Source of the DNA: Chryseobacterium sp. Tr-659
GTDB lineage: Bacteria > Bacteroidota > Bacteroidia > Flavobacteriales > Weeksellaceae
NCBI RefSeq assembly: GCF_011752975.1
Contig: NZ_VWWP01000014.1
Location: 1-64,000, forward strand
DNA length: 64,000 nucleotides
Direction: 5' to 3'
The position numbers and the translations under genes are program-made. Under the pieces are notes generated by a model, which had not been told where the DNA came from, made no database searches, and saw only the letters and a list, made by a program, of their open reading frames with translations. Below, piece after piece: positions 35,555 through 44,428 of the stretch; within the stretch, counting starts at the first letter, position 1; the number at the start of each line of letters is the position of its first letter.

Positions 35555-36436
35555 TTAAGCCTTATATTTCCTCATAAACTGAGTAGGGGTCATTCCGGAG
35601 CTTTTCCGGAATACTCTTACAAAGTAGGAATATTCTTCATAGCCAAGTCTAAAAGCTATTTCAACAAGACTTTCATCCAGATACATCAACATTCTTTTGG
35701 CTTCCAGCACTACTCTTTCTGTAATGACATCGGTAGCTGTTTTCTGAACGACCGTCTGTACAATTCTGTTTAAATGTTTTGACGAAATCCCAAGCAAGGA
35801 AGCATAATAAGCAATTGACTTCTGTTGTGTAAAATGCTGTTCAATAAGGTTTTCAAAATCCTGATAATGCTTAAAATAAGAAAGCCCTGCAGAAGATGCC
35901 AGTGTGTCAAAATCTCTGGAAAACAACCGGGTAGAATTAATAAAAATCTGAGACATTAATGACAGAATAAGCCCTTCTTTCATAATACTTTTAGCCTGAT
36001 GCTCTTTTCTCAATTCCTGAAACAGACTTATATTTTTTTTCAATTCCAAAGAATCCAGCTGGAGTTTTCTGGGAAAAGATACAGAGCCGAAGAAAGGAAA
36101 ATTTCTCAGTTTCTGATTCACATAATGCATCTCATAGAATTCCTGTGAACAAAAGAAAATATATCCTTCAATATCTTCTGAAAGCTCCCAGCTGTGGATC
36201 TGCCCGGGCGACAAAAAGAAAAGGCTGCCTTCTGAAACTTCATACTTCTGAAAGTCTATTTCATGAACGCCTGTTCCCTGTATGAAAAGAACGGCTGCAT
36301 AAAAATCATGTCTGTGTGGTTTCTCTATATGACGATGCCCTACCACCAAGTGATTCTTCATGGTATTGAAGTAAAAATCAGAAGTATTTTTACCCGCCTG
36401 AAAAAGTTCGATATGAAGAACAGAGATCGGATTCAT
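35555..36436 (-). CDS. AraC-family transcriptional regulator
   Basis: A 293-aa regulator with a cupin sensor domain (about 30-110; HRHIEKPHRHDFYAAVLFIQG, SPGQIHSWEL) and a C-terminal AraC double HTH (about 195-292; LLGISSKHLNRIV, IAFRLGYEEYSYFVRVFRK). The His-rich sensor loop (HRHIEKPHRH) is typical of sugar or metal-type cupins. No divergently paired target gene is evident; the adjacent gene downstream is ccoG on the other strand, and the upstream neighbour is the T9SS metzincin. Confidence 0.92.
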   Translation of the reverse strand: MNPISVLHIELFQAGKNTSDFYFNTMKNHLVVGHRHIEKPHRHDFYAAVLFIQGTGVHEIDFQKYEVSEGSLFFLSPGQIHSWELSEDIEGYIFFCSQEFYEMHYVNQKLRNFPFFGSVSFPRKLQLDSLELKKNISLFQELRKEHQAKSIMKEGLILSLMSQIFINSTRLFSRDFDTLASSAGLSYFKHYQDFENLIEQHFTQQKSIAYYASLLGISSKHLNRIVQTVVQKTATDVITERVVLEAKRMLMYLDESLVEIAFRLGYEEYSYFVRVFRKSSGMTPTQFMRKYKA

Positions 36437-36476
36437 CAGCTATATTTAATAAAACTTTAGGAATCCACAAATTTAG

Positions 36477-36505
36477 ACAAAAAAAGGACCGGTAAATACC
36501 GATCC
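36477..36505 (-). terminator. Terminator of the T9SS metzincin gene
   Basis: On the minus strand GGATCGGT-ATTT-ACCGGTCC (one G-T pair) is followed by eight T residues, 25 bp past the stop. Confidence 0.8.
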
Positions 36506-36529
36506 TTCTTATCTGCTAAATTTTATATT

Positions 36530-39205
36530 TTATTTTATAACCAACTTGCTGTTGTAAACTCCTTTTGAGGAACTGATGCTTATCACATACACCCCTTTAG
36601 GCACATTTACATTGAACTCTTTGGTATTATTACCTTCACTTTGATAGGCTGAAGTATAAATAAGTCTTCCGCTTGAATCAAACATTGTTACTTTAACGTT
36701 TCCTTTTATGTTCTGAGATTTGATAAAGAAATTACCATCACTAGGATTAGGATAAATCTTAATGTCATCTGCTAATGGAGAAGAAGCCTCCTTGGTTCCT
36801 AAAGACTGTGTTTCCTGAGTACATACTTCAAGAGACCAGCCTGTAATACTGCCTGCAGTTCCGGTTTTATTATCTGATGCAAATAACTTCCATACTCCCT
36901 GTGCTGTATGCCCTTTAAATATCTCTAAGGATTCATCAGGCTTTGCACCCCCCTGTACCGGAGAAGCACATGCAGCTACTGCACTGGCATCACTGAATGA
37001 AGCTGTAATACCTGATGCATTGGCACATCTACGATTCCATAGAATAGCTGAAGATCCAACCGGACTTTCAATTCCCACGGTTAAATGGCTTATATTAGCG
37101 TGAGCAATGGTAGGAGTGACTTTAATTTTAGTGATTGTTCCGCTATTATTTATCAACAATGGAACGTTTACTCTAGGTGCAGATATACTTCCTCCTTCAC
37201 GCGCGTCAGTAATTGCAACCGGAGCACCTTCATAAGTGTACGTATTACATGTCTCTCCTGTAACATTATAATCTATTACAAAACTTGGACTTACAGCATA
37301 ATAAACATTTCCAACAGCTTCTATCAGGATATAGGCATTGGATGAAGTAGAACCAGCAGGAATGCTTACCTGCTCACTACCATCATTAGGTGTATTGGCA
37401 GCAATGATAGTAAAAGTCTGCCCACCATCTGTAGATAATTTAATATTGACATTGGCTGTGTTGACCGGAGCTTGATTAGTATTAGCAACATTCCAGGTTA
37501 CGTTAAATGTACCCGCTGAACTTAAAGACTGCCCAAATGCAGGAGATGTTACCTGAAAAGGACCGGCTCCGGCATTAACGCTTACAACCATATTATCTTT
37601 ATTAGACTGTGGGTCAAGAGGATTATTATTTCTAACAGTAACTGTAAAATTAAGATCTCTTGTTATACTTGAAACAGATTCCCATCGTGTTGACAAAACC
37701 CCTCCCAATACTTTATTAAAATCAGGAAAATATCTTACGGATGAACTTCTTGGTGCTATAGACCTGAATAAAGGTCCTGTTGGTTTTGTAGGATAAGCAG
37801 CGGATATAGCTCCTGATCCAAGCTGAGCACTAGCCGCCAGATCAGCCTGTTCCCACGTATAGGTATAGGAAGAATTATTATTGTCAGTAGTCACCCCTTT
37901 TAACACAAATGGAGTGGATATAGGAATTATATAGTCTGCTCCTGCATCAATATTAGGGGCCGGATTTGCAAATGGTGTATTGACTCCACAGGAAATCCCA
38001 TTTACTTTGGTTTTTATCTGTGCAATACTATTCGCATTGTAATAATCATTAACATTAAACTGAACATCATTAGCTCCTCCTGTTATCCCTGCATAAGACA
38101 TAATAGTAGAACCACTACCAGGCTCTACTGTCTGATCAGCCTGGCTAGCATACATTGTATAGGTATGCCCGGCACCTAACTGGTGCCCCATTTCGTGGGC
38201 TACATAATCTACATCAAAAGTATCACCTTCAGGGAAATTAGATGCAGTCCATCCGCGGGCTTTATAGCCTGGATAACATATAACCCCTACACCTGCTGAT
38301 CCATTTCCTCCTTTTCTATCGACCAAATGCCCCATGTCATAATCTTCACTGGAAATAACGGCTGATATATTATTATTAGCTTCACTAGGCCCCCCATTTG
38401 TATAAGGATCTGCATTCTGATCCAAATAAATAATAGTCTCATTATTTGCGATGAGATTAAAGTGTAATGACAAATCTTTTTCAAAAACACTATTCAATCG
38501 GGTTAAAGTAGTATTCATAGCAGCTAATATCACAGCTTTTTTCTGGGCATCTGTAGCCGAAGCAGGAGTAGCAGCAGCTGTTAGGTGATATTGAGCATAT
38601 TCTCCTGTACAAGAAAGTGCTAATCTGAAAACATTAAAACCTGCTGTTTTTTTATCGGCAGCATTGTTTTTTTTTTCGGAGGCACTTTTCCCCATCACAT
38701 CTATTGTGGAACATTCAAAAGGTTCTTTATCCTGCCCTCTTCTAGCGTTGGAATCAAAAACAGCATAAACGGTTCTGTCCTCTGTGTAGGGTTCAATAAA
38801 CTCGGTAATTCCGGAACGGGTAATCATTGAAGAAAATCCTACAGGGGAAAGGCTGAATCTTAAATAAACGGACGGATCTTCAATCCCGGTTCCCACATAA
38901 GATTTAATATCCGGAAATTTGGCCTGTAATTCAGGAGCCATGTTTGAATATTCCCAAACCTGAAACCTTTCAAATTGGCCATTGGCTGTGGGAAGTGAAA
39001 TAACCACTCCTTTATCATTGGAAAAACGAACCGGCGCATTTTTTAAGTTCTGCCTTAGCTGATCGGTATTTAGCGCATAAAGTCCCGAAAATTCAAGTTT
39101 TTCCTGTGATTTTTTTACTTTCTGAGACCGGAGCTCAGTTCTTGTCCACTGTGAAAATCCTAAGAAAGGAATTAACAGTGTGAAAATTAAGAAATAATGT
39201 TTCAT
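36530..39205 (-). CDS. Reprolysin-like metzincin metalloprotease with P-domain and T9SS type A domain
   Basis: Start at the ATG 39205 (MKHYFLIFTLLIPFLGFSQ), two codons after the first ATG. About 891 aa. Domains: signal peptide (1-19), propeptide (about 20-180), metzincin catalytic domain with HEMGHQLGAGH (near 337-347) and a following Met-turn (TIMSYAG), an Ig-like domain, a proprotein-convertase P-domain-like region (SHLTVGIESPVGSSAILW ... GVWKLFASD) and a T9SS type A domain (IKIYPNPSDGNF ... KGVYVISISS). It is a secreted zinc endopeptidase. The signal is similar to that of the T9SS phosphatase at 20.3 kb. Confidence 0.95.
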   Translation of the reverse strand: MKHYFLIFTLLIPFLGFSQWTRTELRSQKVKKSQEKLEFSGLYALNTDQLRQNLKNAPVRFSNDKGVVISLPTANGQFERFQVWEYSNMAPELQAKFPDIKSYVGTGIEDPSVYLRFSLSPVGFSSMITRSGITEFIEPYTEDRTVYAVFDSNARRGQDKEPFECSTIDVMGKSASEKKNNAADKKTAGFNVFRLALSCTGEYAQYHLTAAATPASATDAQKKAVILAAMNTTLTRLNSVFEKDLSLHFNLIANNETIIYLDQNADPYTNGGPSEANNNISAVISSEDYDMGHLVDRKGGNGSAGVGVICYPGYKARGWTASNFPEGDTFDVDYVAHEMGHQLGAGHTYTMYASQADQTVEPGSGSTIMSYAGITGGANDVQFNVNDYYNANSIAQIKTKVNGISCGVNTPFANPAPNIDAGADYIIPISTPFVLKGVTTDNNNSSYTYTWEQADLAASAQLGSGAISAAYPTKPTGPLFRSIAPRSSSVRYFPDFNKVLGGVLSTRWESVSSITRDLNFTVTVRNNNPLDPQSNKDNMVVSVNAGAGPFQVTSPAFGQSLSSAGTFNVTWNVANTNQAPVNTANVNIKLSTDGGQTFTIIAANTPNDGSEQVSIPAGSTSSNAYILIEAVGNVYYAVSPSFVIDYNVTGETCNTYTYEGAPVAITDAREGGSISAPRVNVPLLINNSGTITKIKVTPTIAHANISHLTVGIESPVGSSAILWNRRCANASGITASFSDASAVAACASPVQGGAKPDESLEIFKGHTAQGVWKLFASDNKTGTAGSITGWSLEVCTQETQSLGTKEASSPLADDIKIYPNPSDGNFFIKSQNIKGNVKVTMFDSSGRLIYTSAYQSEGNNTKEFNVNVPKGVYVISISSSKGVYNSKLVIK

Positions 39206-39480
39206 AATCATTGTTCGTTTTGTGTTTTGCTAAAATACATAAAAAAAAATCAATAAATCCTAAAAACACCTCACTAATCATCAATTAAATTATTAATTTA
39301 ATAAAAAACACAACAATAAATTAATAAAATATTAAGAAATAAAATAATTAATGTAAAATATTCTATGATTATTATTTATATTTGATTTAATTAAAGACTC
39401 ATCATATATTTCACTAAAAAAAGAATCACACAAAGTACTCTTCCGGAGATGCAATCCAGTGTATAGTTTTTATCATATAT
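39206..39480. other. Intergenic region upstream of the metzincin and MerR genes
   Basis: Very AT-rich (long A/T runs, about 275 bp). It should hold the divergent promoters. No gene or repeat is supported. Confidence 0.4.
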
Positions 39481-39484
39481 TTGG

Positions 39485-39512
39485 TTGAAACTTTAAAAAA
39501 TCTTTATCTTTG
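39485..39512 (+). promoter_or_regulatory. Promoter of the MerR gene
   Basis: TTG at 39485-39487 and -7 box TATCTTTG at 39505-39512 are 17 bp apart; the ATG at 39531 follows with a leader of about 14 nt. Confidence 0.6.
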
Positions 39513-39530
39513 AGGTTTAGGAGCCGTACA

Positions 39531-39875
39531 ATGAAAATAAATTTACCTGACAAGCTGTATTATTCTATAGGAGAAGTTGCTAAAGCATTCGATGTAAACA
39601 CTTCATTAATACGGTATTGGGAGCAGGAATTCCCTATCATCAAACCTAAAAAGAACCGAAAAGGGAACCGATACTTCACTCCTGAAGACATTAAAAATCT
39701 TCAAATGATCTATCACCTGGTAAAAGAAAAGGGGTATACTTTAGACGGGGCCCGTGTAGCATTGACTACCAACAGCAAAATTTCCGAAACCATTACTCTT
39801 ATTGACCGCTTGGAATTTGTAAAAGCCGAACTTATTAAACTTAAAGAATCTTTGGGAGAAAAAGATAGTGAGTAA
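39531..39875 (+). CDS. MerR-family transcriptional regulator
   Basis: A 114-aa protein from the ATG at 39531 (MKINLPDKLYYSIGEVAKAF). The upstream open frame (from 39510) overlaps the -7 promoter box and is rejected. A winged-helix MerR domain spans about 10-80 (YYSIGEVAKAFDVNTSLIRYWEQEF, then RYFTPEDIKNL). No effector domain or metal-binding cysteines follow, only a short charged helix (IDRLEFVKAELIKLKE) for dimerisation. This short type is common in Bacteroidota. Targets unknown. Confidence 0.92.
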   Translation: MKINLPDKLYYSIGEVAKAFDVNTSLIRYWEQEFPIIKPKKNRKGNRYFTPEDIKNLQMIYHLVKEKGYTLDGARVALTTNSKISETITLIDRLEFVKAELIKLKESLGEKDSE

Positions 39876-39895
39876 ATCGGATAAAATATAAATAG

Positions 39896-39927
39896 AATCC
39901 ACTGCAATAGCAGTGGATTTTTTATTG
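39896..39927 (+). terminator. Terminator of the MerR gene
   Basis: A 10-bp perfect stem (AATCCACTGC / GCAGTGGATT) with an AATA loop and a T run, 21 bp past the stop. Confidence 0.9.
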
Positions 39928-39954
39928 TTTTTACACTGGCACAGGGCCAGCAGG
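39921..39954 (-). repeat. CCTGCTG-type short dispersed repeat, copy 4
   Basis: On the minus strand it reads CCTGCTGGCCCTGTGCCAG, a spacer, then AACAATAAAA. It is the most divergent of four related elements in the RHS region (others at 41960, 42841 and 42881). Confidence 0.4.
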
Positions 39955-40142
39955 AAGGATGTAATTTATTACCGATATGTTTAAATCATTATGCTTGCTT
40001 TTATCCTTAGATTCTCAATTATTTTCAGTTGGAAATTTAAAATCAAAAAAAGCTTTTGAAAAATCTTCATCAAAAACAAAATTGGAAAAGTCTATTATTT
40101 AGATTGGTAACAAAATAGGGTAGCTGAAAAAGCATAATCATA

Positions 40143-40568
40143 TTACCGAGTATGTTGTCTAAACATATTTGAAATTTGCCACTCATTTTTATTATCTTTT
40201 CTTCTTAAATAAAAAACAAAACCTTCTTCTCTATCTGCTGTTAAAAAAGTTAAACACGCCAAATTTTGATTAAGAACAAAATTTTTAATCGATAAATATT
40301 TATTATTTTGTGGTTTTAAAATGACCATATTAACAGTTCTTGGTGAAGTATCAAAAGTTTTAGTGTCTGTTACAAGTACTTTGTTCTCATCATAAATAGT
40401 AATTGTTTTTTCATTATAAAAAGATTCCAAACTATTTAGTATGCCATTATTGCTCACAAATTGTTTTACAAATATTTCTTTTTCTTTATCTTTTTGTAGT
40501 GAAGCACATGAAGTGAAAAAAGATAAAATAGAAAATAAAACTATTGAAAAGAGGACTCTATTTTTCAT
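40143..40568 (-). CDS. Putative immunity lipoprotein of RHS tip D
   Basis: A 141-aa protein with a lipoprotein signal ending in FTSC (Cys20). The remaining domain has alternating strands and no family I recognise. Its ATG lies 5 bp past the natural end of tip D (stop at 40574-40576 once the frameshift is corrected), the spacing seen in toxin-immunity pairs. A lipoprotein would be placed in the periplasm or outer membrane, where it could meet an incoming toxin before it reaches the cytoplasm, or protect from a periplasm-acting metallopeptidase. Immunity role is inferred from position only. Confidence 0.6.
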   Translation of the reverse strand: MKNRVLFSIVLFSILSFFTSCASLQKDKEKEIFVKQFVSNNGILNSLESFYNEKTITIYDENKVLVTDTKTFDTSPRTVNMVILKPQNNKYLSIKNFVLNQNLACLTFLTADREEGFVFYLRRKDNKNEWQISNMFRQHTR

Positions 40569-40573
40569 AGTTG

Positions 40574-41528
40574 CTATTTATTAAATATTTTAATTAATAA
40601 TTGAAAATTCTTGTTAACATAGTTGGTTATATTTCCCTTACTGTTTCCATTATAACTTCCCATTCTACCACCAAAAGCTATATGTTCGAAAAAGTTTCCT
40701 ACATCTCCGTATTGGGTACTTAAGCCCGTACTGTCATACCCTTACCTTTCTTTTTACATCATCTCCCCAATGTGCGGTTTCATGAGCAACAACACTGGAC
40801 ATATAAAGTAAATTTGTTAAGCCTGCAATAGTGCTAGTACTTCTATCGGCTTTCTCAAACCATTGAGCAAGTGGAGTATCTATTGCTGCGGTATTTAGAG
40901 TATTACTTTCGGTTATTCCATTATGTAGATATTCTGCATCACCTAAAGTCAAATCCATAACTTTTAACTCCATTCCTTGTCCATACTGAAAGATTTTTGA
41001 TAATTCTTCTATTGAAAAACCACTTGCAGAGCTTAAGGCTTTCATAAAATTAGTATCTCCTACCATTTTCGGCAAAACATTCTTCACAAAATCATAAAAA
41101 ACTGGATAGTTTTCTTTATAATACGCTTCCTGTCCTTTCGGAAACTGGAAAGTGGGACTTCCTCCACTCCCTCCATCTCCAAAATAATTTTGTAAAATAC
41201 CAAAACTACCAGAAGTATAAAATGATAAAGAATTATTTAAATAACTTCTCCCTGAGCCTGCCGCATCATACAAAGTATTCATAGCATCATCCCATGACAT
41301 TACTCCCCCACTATCATTCTTATAGACACCTTCTCGACCTTCGTCATGAGCCTTCCAATCATACATCATTCTTCCATCAGGATCTACTAATGAAGCAGGA
41401 TTGTTCATTACATACACATAAGGGCTTGCTGCATGGTATCCTTCTGACAGCTGATCCATCCCGTTCCATCTTCCTAAATCTGGCATATACTGTCTCCAGC
41501 CGTAATCCAGATTTCCGTTGCTCTGCAA
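40574..41528 (-). pseudogene. Orphan RHS tip D: putative HExxH metallopeptidase toxin, frameshifted
   Basis: The frame opens in RHS core sequence (QSNGNLDYGWRQYMPDLGRW ... NNPASLVDPDGR) and continues into a unique 210-residue tip. Near its end comes VVAHETAHWGDD, a HExxH zinc-binding motif, after which the frame stops at 40734. One base shift near 40742 restores a convincing continuation, GYDSTGLSTQYGDVGNFFEH, running to a TAG at 40574. So a one-base insertion has split the domain. The opening codon at 41528 is TTG inside core sequence, not a real start; the cassette lacks promoter and start. The core segment belongs to a 561-bp direct repeat block. Confidence 0.75.
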
Positions 41529-41614
41529 TTCTTTGCTGTTGTAAAGATATTTAAATTTATTGCTGGTTAAAACAACCTTTTATAAAGGCGTGATAATCAT
41601 TCTTTCCAAAAAAT

Positions 41615-41638
41615 AAAACCTCACAAAAGTGAGGTTTT
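41615..41638 (-). terminator. Hairpin in repeat block D
   Basis: AAAACCTCAC and its complement around AAAA, with T-rich flanks, 14 bp past the stop of the decayed RHS fragment on the minus strand. An identical copy is at 44392-44415. Confidence 0.8.
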
Positions 41639-41651
41639 AGCTTATTTATTC

Positions 41652-41897
41652 TTATTCTGCTTTGGCTACCTTGAAATTATTTAAAAATTCAATTCCTTCT
41701 TCAATTCTTAAAAATATAAGATTAACATTATATTTTATACCAAAATTTAGAACAAAAGTTTCCAAACGGAGAAAATGTATTTCCATATGGTTTAATCCAA
41801 AAGGATAGTAATTGTTGGTATTTGTAACTTCAAGAGCTCCTTCGCTCCTTTTTGCAAAACTTATCCCCGCATTTCCAGGATGATCTTTATATTGATA
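41652..41897 (-). pseudogene. Decayed RHS core fragment, copy D
   Basis: The minus strand encodes YQYKDHPGNAGISFAKRSEG ... NNYYPFGLNHM, recognisable as the last core repeats of a second RHS type, then loses its frame: a one-base change turns expected GNTFSPFGNF into EIHFLRLETF, and the frame ends with FKVAKAE and a stop. It lacks both ends of a gene. It abuts the terminator hairpin, then the start of tip D. Confidence 0.75.
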
Positions 41898-41959
41898 AAT
41901 ATATTAGTTTCTCTAGAGAAAGATAGTAAAGGCCACTGCTTTTGCAGCAGCTTTCTGTT

Positions 41960-41997
41960 TTATTCACGGACACGAACGAGACGTTCGCGACAGCAGG
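41960..41997 (-). repeat. CCTGCTG-type short dispersed repeat, copy 3
   Basis: Minus strand: CCTGCTGTCGCGAACGTCTC, then GTTCGTGTCCGTGAATAAAA. It ends 4 bp from the stop of immunity gene C. Confidence 0.6.
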
Positions 41998-42000
41998 AAA

Positions 42001-42288
42001 CTATCCTATAATTTCTTGCACATAATTATCAGATCTATAAAAATTGCTTAATTTTTGACCACAAAATGGGCAATAATTTATGACCATTCTCATCGTTTTT
42101 TCATCGTTCACACTAATTTCATATCCTGAAGTAATAATAAACCCTTTTTCATTGATCTCAGAATCTAGTAAAAGCATTTTTTTTCTAAAATCACCAATAT
42201 ATTTTACAATTCTAAAATTGAGACCTGCTTTATTTTCTGGTCTATTAAAAAAAGTAAATCTCTCGCAACAAAATTTTTTATTTTCCAT
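42001..42288 (-). CDS. Small protein with zinc-ribbon-like CPFCG motif, putative immunity of tip C
   Basis: A 95-aa cytoplasmic protein with two cysteine pairs, CCERF near the N-terminus and CPFCGQKL near residue 73, which together could bind one zinc. I recall similar small proteins beside RHS tips in Bacteroidota but no precise family. It starts 8 bp after the stop of tip C on the same strand. Immunity function is inferred from position. Confidence 0.6.
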   Translation of the reverse strand: MENKKFCCERFTFFNRPENKAGLNFRIVKYIGDFRKKMLLLDSEINEKGFIITSGYEISVNDEKTMRMVINYCPFCGQKLSNFYRSDNYVQEIIG

Positions 42289-42296
42289 ATTTTATT

Positions 42297-42896
42297 TTAT
42301 TTTATTTTGTACGGAACATGTGGTACCGCTATTTTATTTAGAGCATTGACCACATCTTTTCCTGTGAATAGGTACTCACTAAAAGTACCTACAATTCCCA
42401 CATGCTGTCCATGCGGATTAATTGATAATTTTTGAGTATGTTCCAAAATATATAGCCCGTACCTACTAATTTGATACTGATTGATTGTTTCACCATTTTT
42501 AATGCAGCTGGTTGCATATTCAATATTATCTGTTAAAAACAAAAATTCACTTCCAACTTCAGATCCCCCAGTTCCTCTATACAATGTAACAAGTGGATCA
42601 AATTCATCAACTGAAGAAAGTATTCTAGATATATTATTTCCAGTTTCCTCTGCCGCCGCTACCGCTTTAGCTGCCCTAGTAATTCTTCCATATCCACCAA
42701 ACATATTATATCCGCCGCCACCAAAATCCTGCATTATTTCTATATGTGAGCTATTCATTAGCCTAAAAGACCTGTCCAAGCTAGACTCTCCTTCGTCATA
42801 GAAAGGGTTATCACGATGTGCACGATATTCAACCATGGGATTATTGGTACAGGCGAGGTACGTGCACCAGCAGGAACTTCTTTTATTTGTAAACAC
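42297..42896 (-). CDS. Truncated RHS tip C, possible ADP-ribosyltransferase-like toxin
   Basis: A 199-codon frame. Its first 20 codons (GTG start) fall in the short dispersed repeats, so the true coding part begins around MVEYRAHRDNPFYDEG (42836). No RHS core precedes it; only the tip remains. The tip has a Gly/Ala-rich segment (IMQDFGGGGYNMFGGYGR) and then LYRGTGGSEVGSEFLFLTDN, where LYRG resembles the first Arg motif of R-S-E ADP-ribosyltransferases; the remaining catalytic residues are not clear, so this is a weak assignment. It is followed at 8 bp by a putative immunity gene. Without a start or promoter it is probably silent. Confidence 0.55.
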   Translation of the reverse strand: MFTNKRSSCWCTYLACTNNPMVEYRAHRDNPFYDEGESSLDRSFRLMNSSHIEIMQDFGGGGYNMFGGYGRITRAAKAVAAAEETGNNISRILSSVDEFDPLVTLYRGTGGSEVGSEFLFLTDNIEYATSCIKNGETINQYQISRYGLYILEHTQKLSINPHGQHVGIVGTFSEYLFTGKDVVNALNKIAVPHVPYKIK

Positions 42897-42920
42897 GAGC
42901 GAGATGCTTGCACCAACGTA
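42841..42920 (-). repeat. CCTGCTG-type short dispersed repeats, copies 1 and 2 in tandem
   Basis: Minus strand, first GTGCAAGCATCTCGCTCGTG then TTTACAAATAAAA (42881-42920), then CCTGCTGGTGCACGTACCTC and GCCTGTACCAATAAT (42841-42875). They are related to 41960-41997 and border the start of tip C. Confidence 0.55.
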
Positions 42921-42938
42921 AGATAGATAATTAGTACT

Positions 42939-43286
42939 CTAACTTATTATATTATCACTTTCATTAATGTCATCTTCTAAATATCCAATAACTTTATCAT
43001 AGTTCTCACTTAAATAGAACATTCCAAAATAATTTCTCCCTTTAATAGTCACTCCTTTTAATAATATTCCAGAATCATTTCTCAACCCAATAAGTAGCTG
43101 ATGCATTTGCTTTGCAAGTTTATGATTTTTTTTATTAATAGCCATTCCCTCTCTAATACTATATACACCAATCATATTTTCCCTATAAAATCTTCCATCA
43201 TTTAATTTTATATGATAGTCATTAATTTCTCCTGATAGATTGATATTTTTCTTTATTAAGTTAAAAATATCTTCTTTTGTTTTCAT
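42939..43286 (-). CDS. Putative immunity protein of RHS tip B
   Basis: A 115-aa cytoplasmic protein of no family I recognise, with a mixed helix-strand pattern (IFNLIKKNINLSG, then YHIKLNDGRFYRENM). The ATG lies 2 bp past the stop of tip B, which suggests translational coupling and a toxin-immunity pair. Since an ADP-ribosyltransferase acts in the cytoplasm, a soluble cytoplasmic immunity protein fits. It has no promoter of its own in view, but immunity genes in displaced cassettes are often expressed from weak internal promoters in other systems. Confidence 0.6.
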   Translation of the reverse strand: MKTKEDIFNLIKKNINLSGEINDYHIKLNDGRFYRENMIGVYSIREGMAINKKNHKLAKQMHQLLIGLRNDSGILLKGVTIKGRNYFGMFYLSENYDKVIGYLEDDINESDNIIS

Positions 43287-43288
43287 TT

Positions 43289-44305
43289 TTATGGTTTTAT
43301 GTATTCAACATTAGCTCTTATTACAGGTCCAAAAATTAACCATTCATTCTCTTGCATTTTCATTCCTGTTTCGGATACATTAGGGATCGCATTAACTCCA
43401 ATTTTAAATCTTTTTGATAATATCACGCCTTCTGATTTTCCGCTAACTCCCCTTGCAAAATATCTTGCCGTTTCTTTATTTGTTGTCCAAGACGTCCAAA
43501 CTGAAATATTATCACTCATTGCATGATCATCCATATCCCAATGTGCTCTATGAATATTTTCAGGCCTTAATCCATTAGGTATAGCAATTCCAAACAATGC
43601 TTCATTATACATGTTAGCCTGTACTTCGGAATGAGAAGACGATGACACTCCTCTATATAGTAGTATTCCATTTTTATTATTATCGCCCTTAGAAATTTCT
43701 CCAGATATATCAATAGCACCCGTAATAGGCTTTGAATTTGCAGAAAAACCACTATCTCCAGTAAGCATTAAAGGTATACTCCACAGACCTACTCTTGAAA
43801 GCCCTAGTACGATCGCATCAAAATTTAATGAAGAGAGTATGCCTCTAAATGTTACGTTTCCTATCTCTAGAGCAGGAATTCTAGAAATAGCAGCTCCTGG
43901 TACAATTGTAGTAATACCAGCACCTTTATCTCCTCCAACTAATCCTCTAAAAAAATTCCCTATTCTCTTAAAAACTCCAGGCTTGTCTTTATCATCACCT
44001 CCTCCTTTACTGTTAAGATAGCTTCTCTTTGCCTGAAAATTCTCTAATCCCCGATAATTAGTTGCTCCCTGAGATTTGGTGGATGATCCTAAAAATCCAT
44101 AGCTACTTCCTGAAGTATCTGAAATATTACCTGAATCGTCAATCCATCTTCCATCAGGATCTACTAATGAAGCAGGATTGTTCATTACATACACATAAGG
44201 GCTTGCTCCATGGTATCCTTCTGCCAGCTGATCCATCCCGTTCCATCTTCCTAAATCCGGCATATATTGTCTCCAGCCGTAATCTAAATTTCCGTTGCTC
44301 TGCAA
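43289..44305 (-). CDS. Orphan RHS tip B: putative ADP-ribosyltransferase toxin
   Basis: The frame starts in RHS core (first codon TTG, QSNGNLDYGWRQYMPDLGRW ... DPDGRW), followed by a linker shared with tip A (SGSSYGFLGSSTKSQGATNY) and a unique tip. The last 130 residues show the R-S-E pattern of arginine-type ADP-ribosyltransferases: LLYRGVSS (Arg), SVWTSWTTNKETARYFA (the STS-like block), and a final QENEWLIFGPV (Glu-x-Glu). It would modify a cytoplasmic target in a rival. It has no own start codon or promoter, so it is silent unless recombined onto a full RHS gene. Linked immunity gene follows at 2 bp. Confidence 0.7.
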   Translation of the reverse strand: MQSNGNLDYGWRQYMPDLGRWNGMDQLAEGYHGASPYVYVMNNPASLVDPDGRWIDDSGNISDTSGSSYGFLGSSTKSQGATNYRGLENFQAKRSYLNSKGGGDDKDKPGVFKRIGNFFRGLVGGDKGAGITTIVPGAAISRIPALEIGNVTFRGILSSLNFDAIVLGLSRVGLWSIPLMLTGDSGFSANSKPITGAIDISGEISKGDNNKNGILLYRGVSSSSHSEVQANMYNEALFGIAIPNGLRPENIHRAHWDMDDHAMSDNISVWTSWTTNKETARYFARGVSGKSEGVILSKRFKIGVNAIPNVSETGMKMQENEWLIFGPVIRANVEYIKP

Positions 44306-44391
44306 TTCTTTGCTGTTGTAAAGATATTTAAATTTATTGCTGGTTAAAACAACCTTTTATAAAGGGGTGATAATCATTCTTTCCAAAAAAT

Positions 44392-44415
44392 AAAACCTCA
44401 CAAAAGTGAGGTTTT
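44392..44415 (-). terminator. Hairpin in repeat block B
   Basis: AAAACCTCAC-AAAA-GTGAGGTTTT, identical to the hairpin at 41615-41638. Confidence 0.8.
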
Positions 44416-44428
44416 AGCTTATTTATTC

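Larger units (their letters stand above)
41371..41931. repeat. 561-bp direct repeat block, copy D
   Basis: It holds, on the minus strand: a decayed RHS core fragment, a hairpin (41615-41638), and the RHS core end up to DPDGR. It matches the block at 44148-44696 almost throughout; the other copy lacks 12 bp (TTCTTCAATTCT) near 41700. Confidence 0.9.

Noticed and set aside
39977-40105. A 42-codon plus-strand ORF (MFKSLCLLLSLDSQ...)
   Set aside because: It has no promoter, no recognisable sequence, and an AT-rich composition where short ORFs arise by chance.
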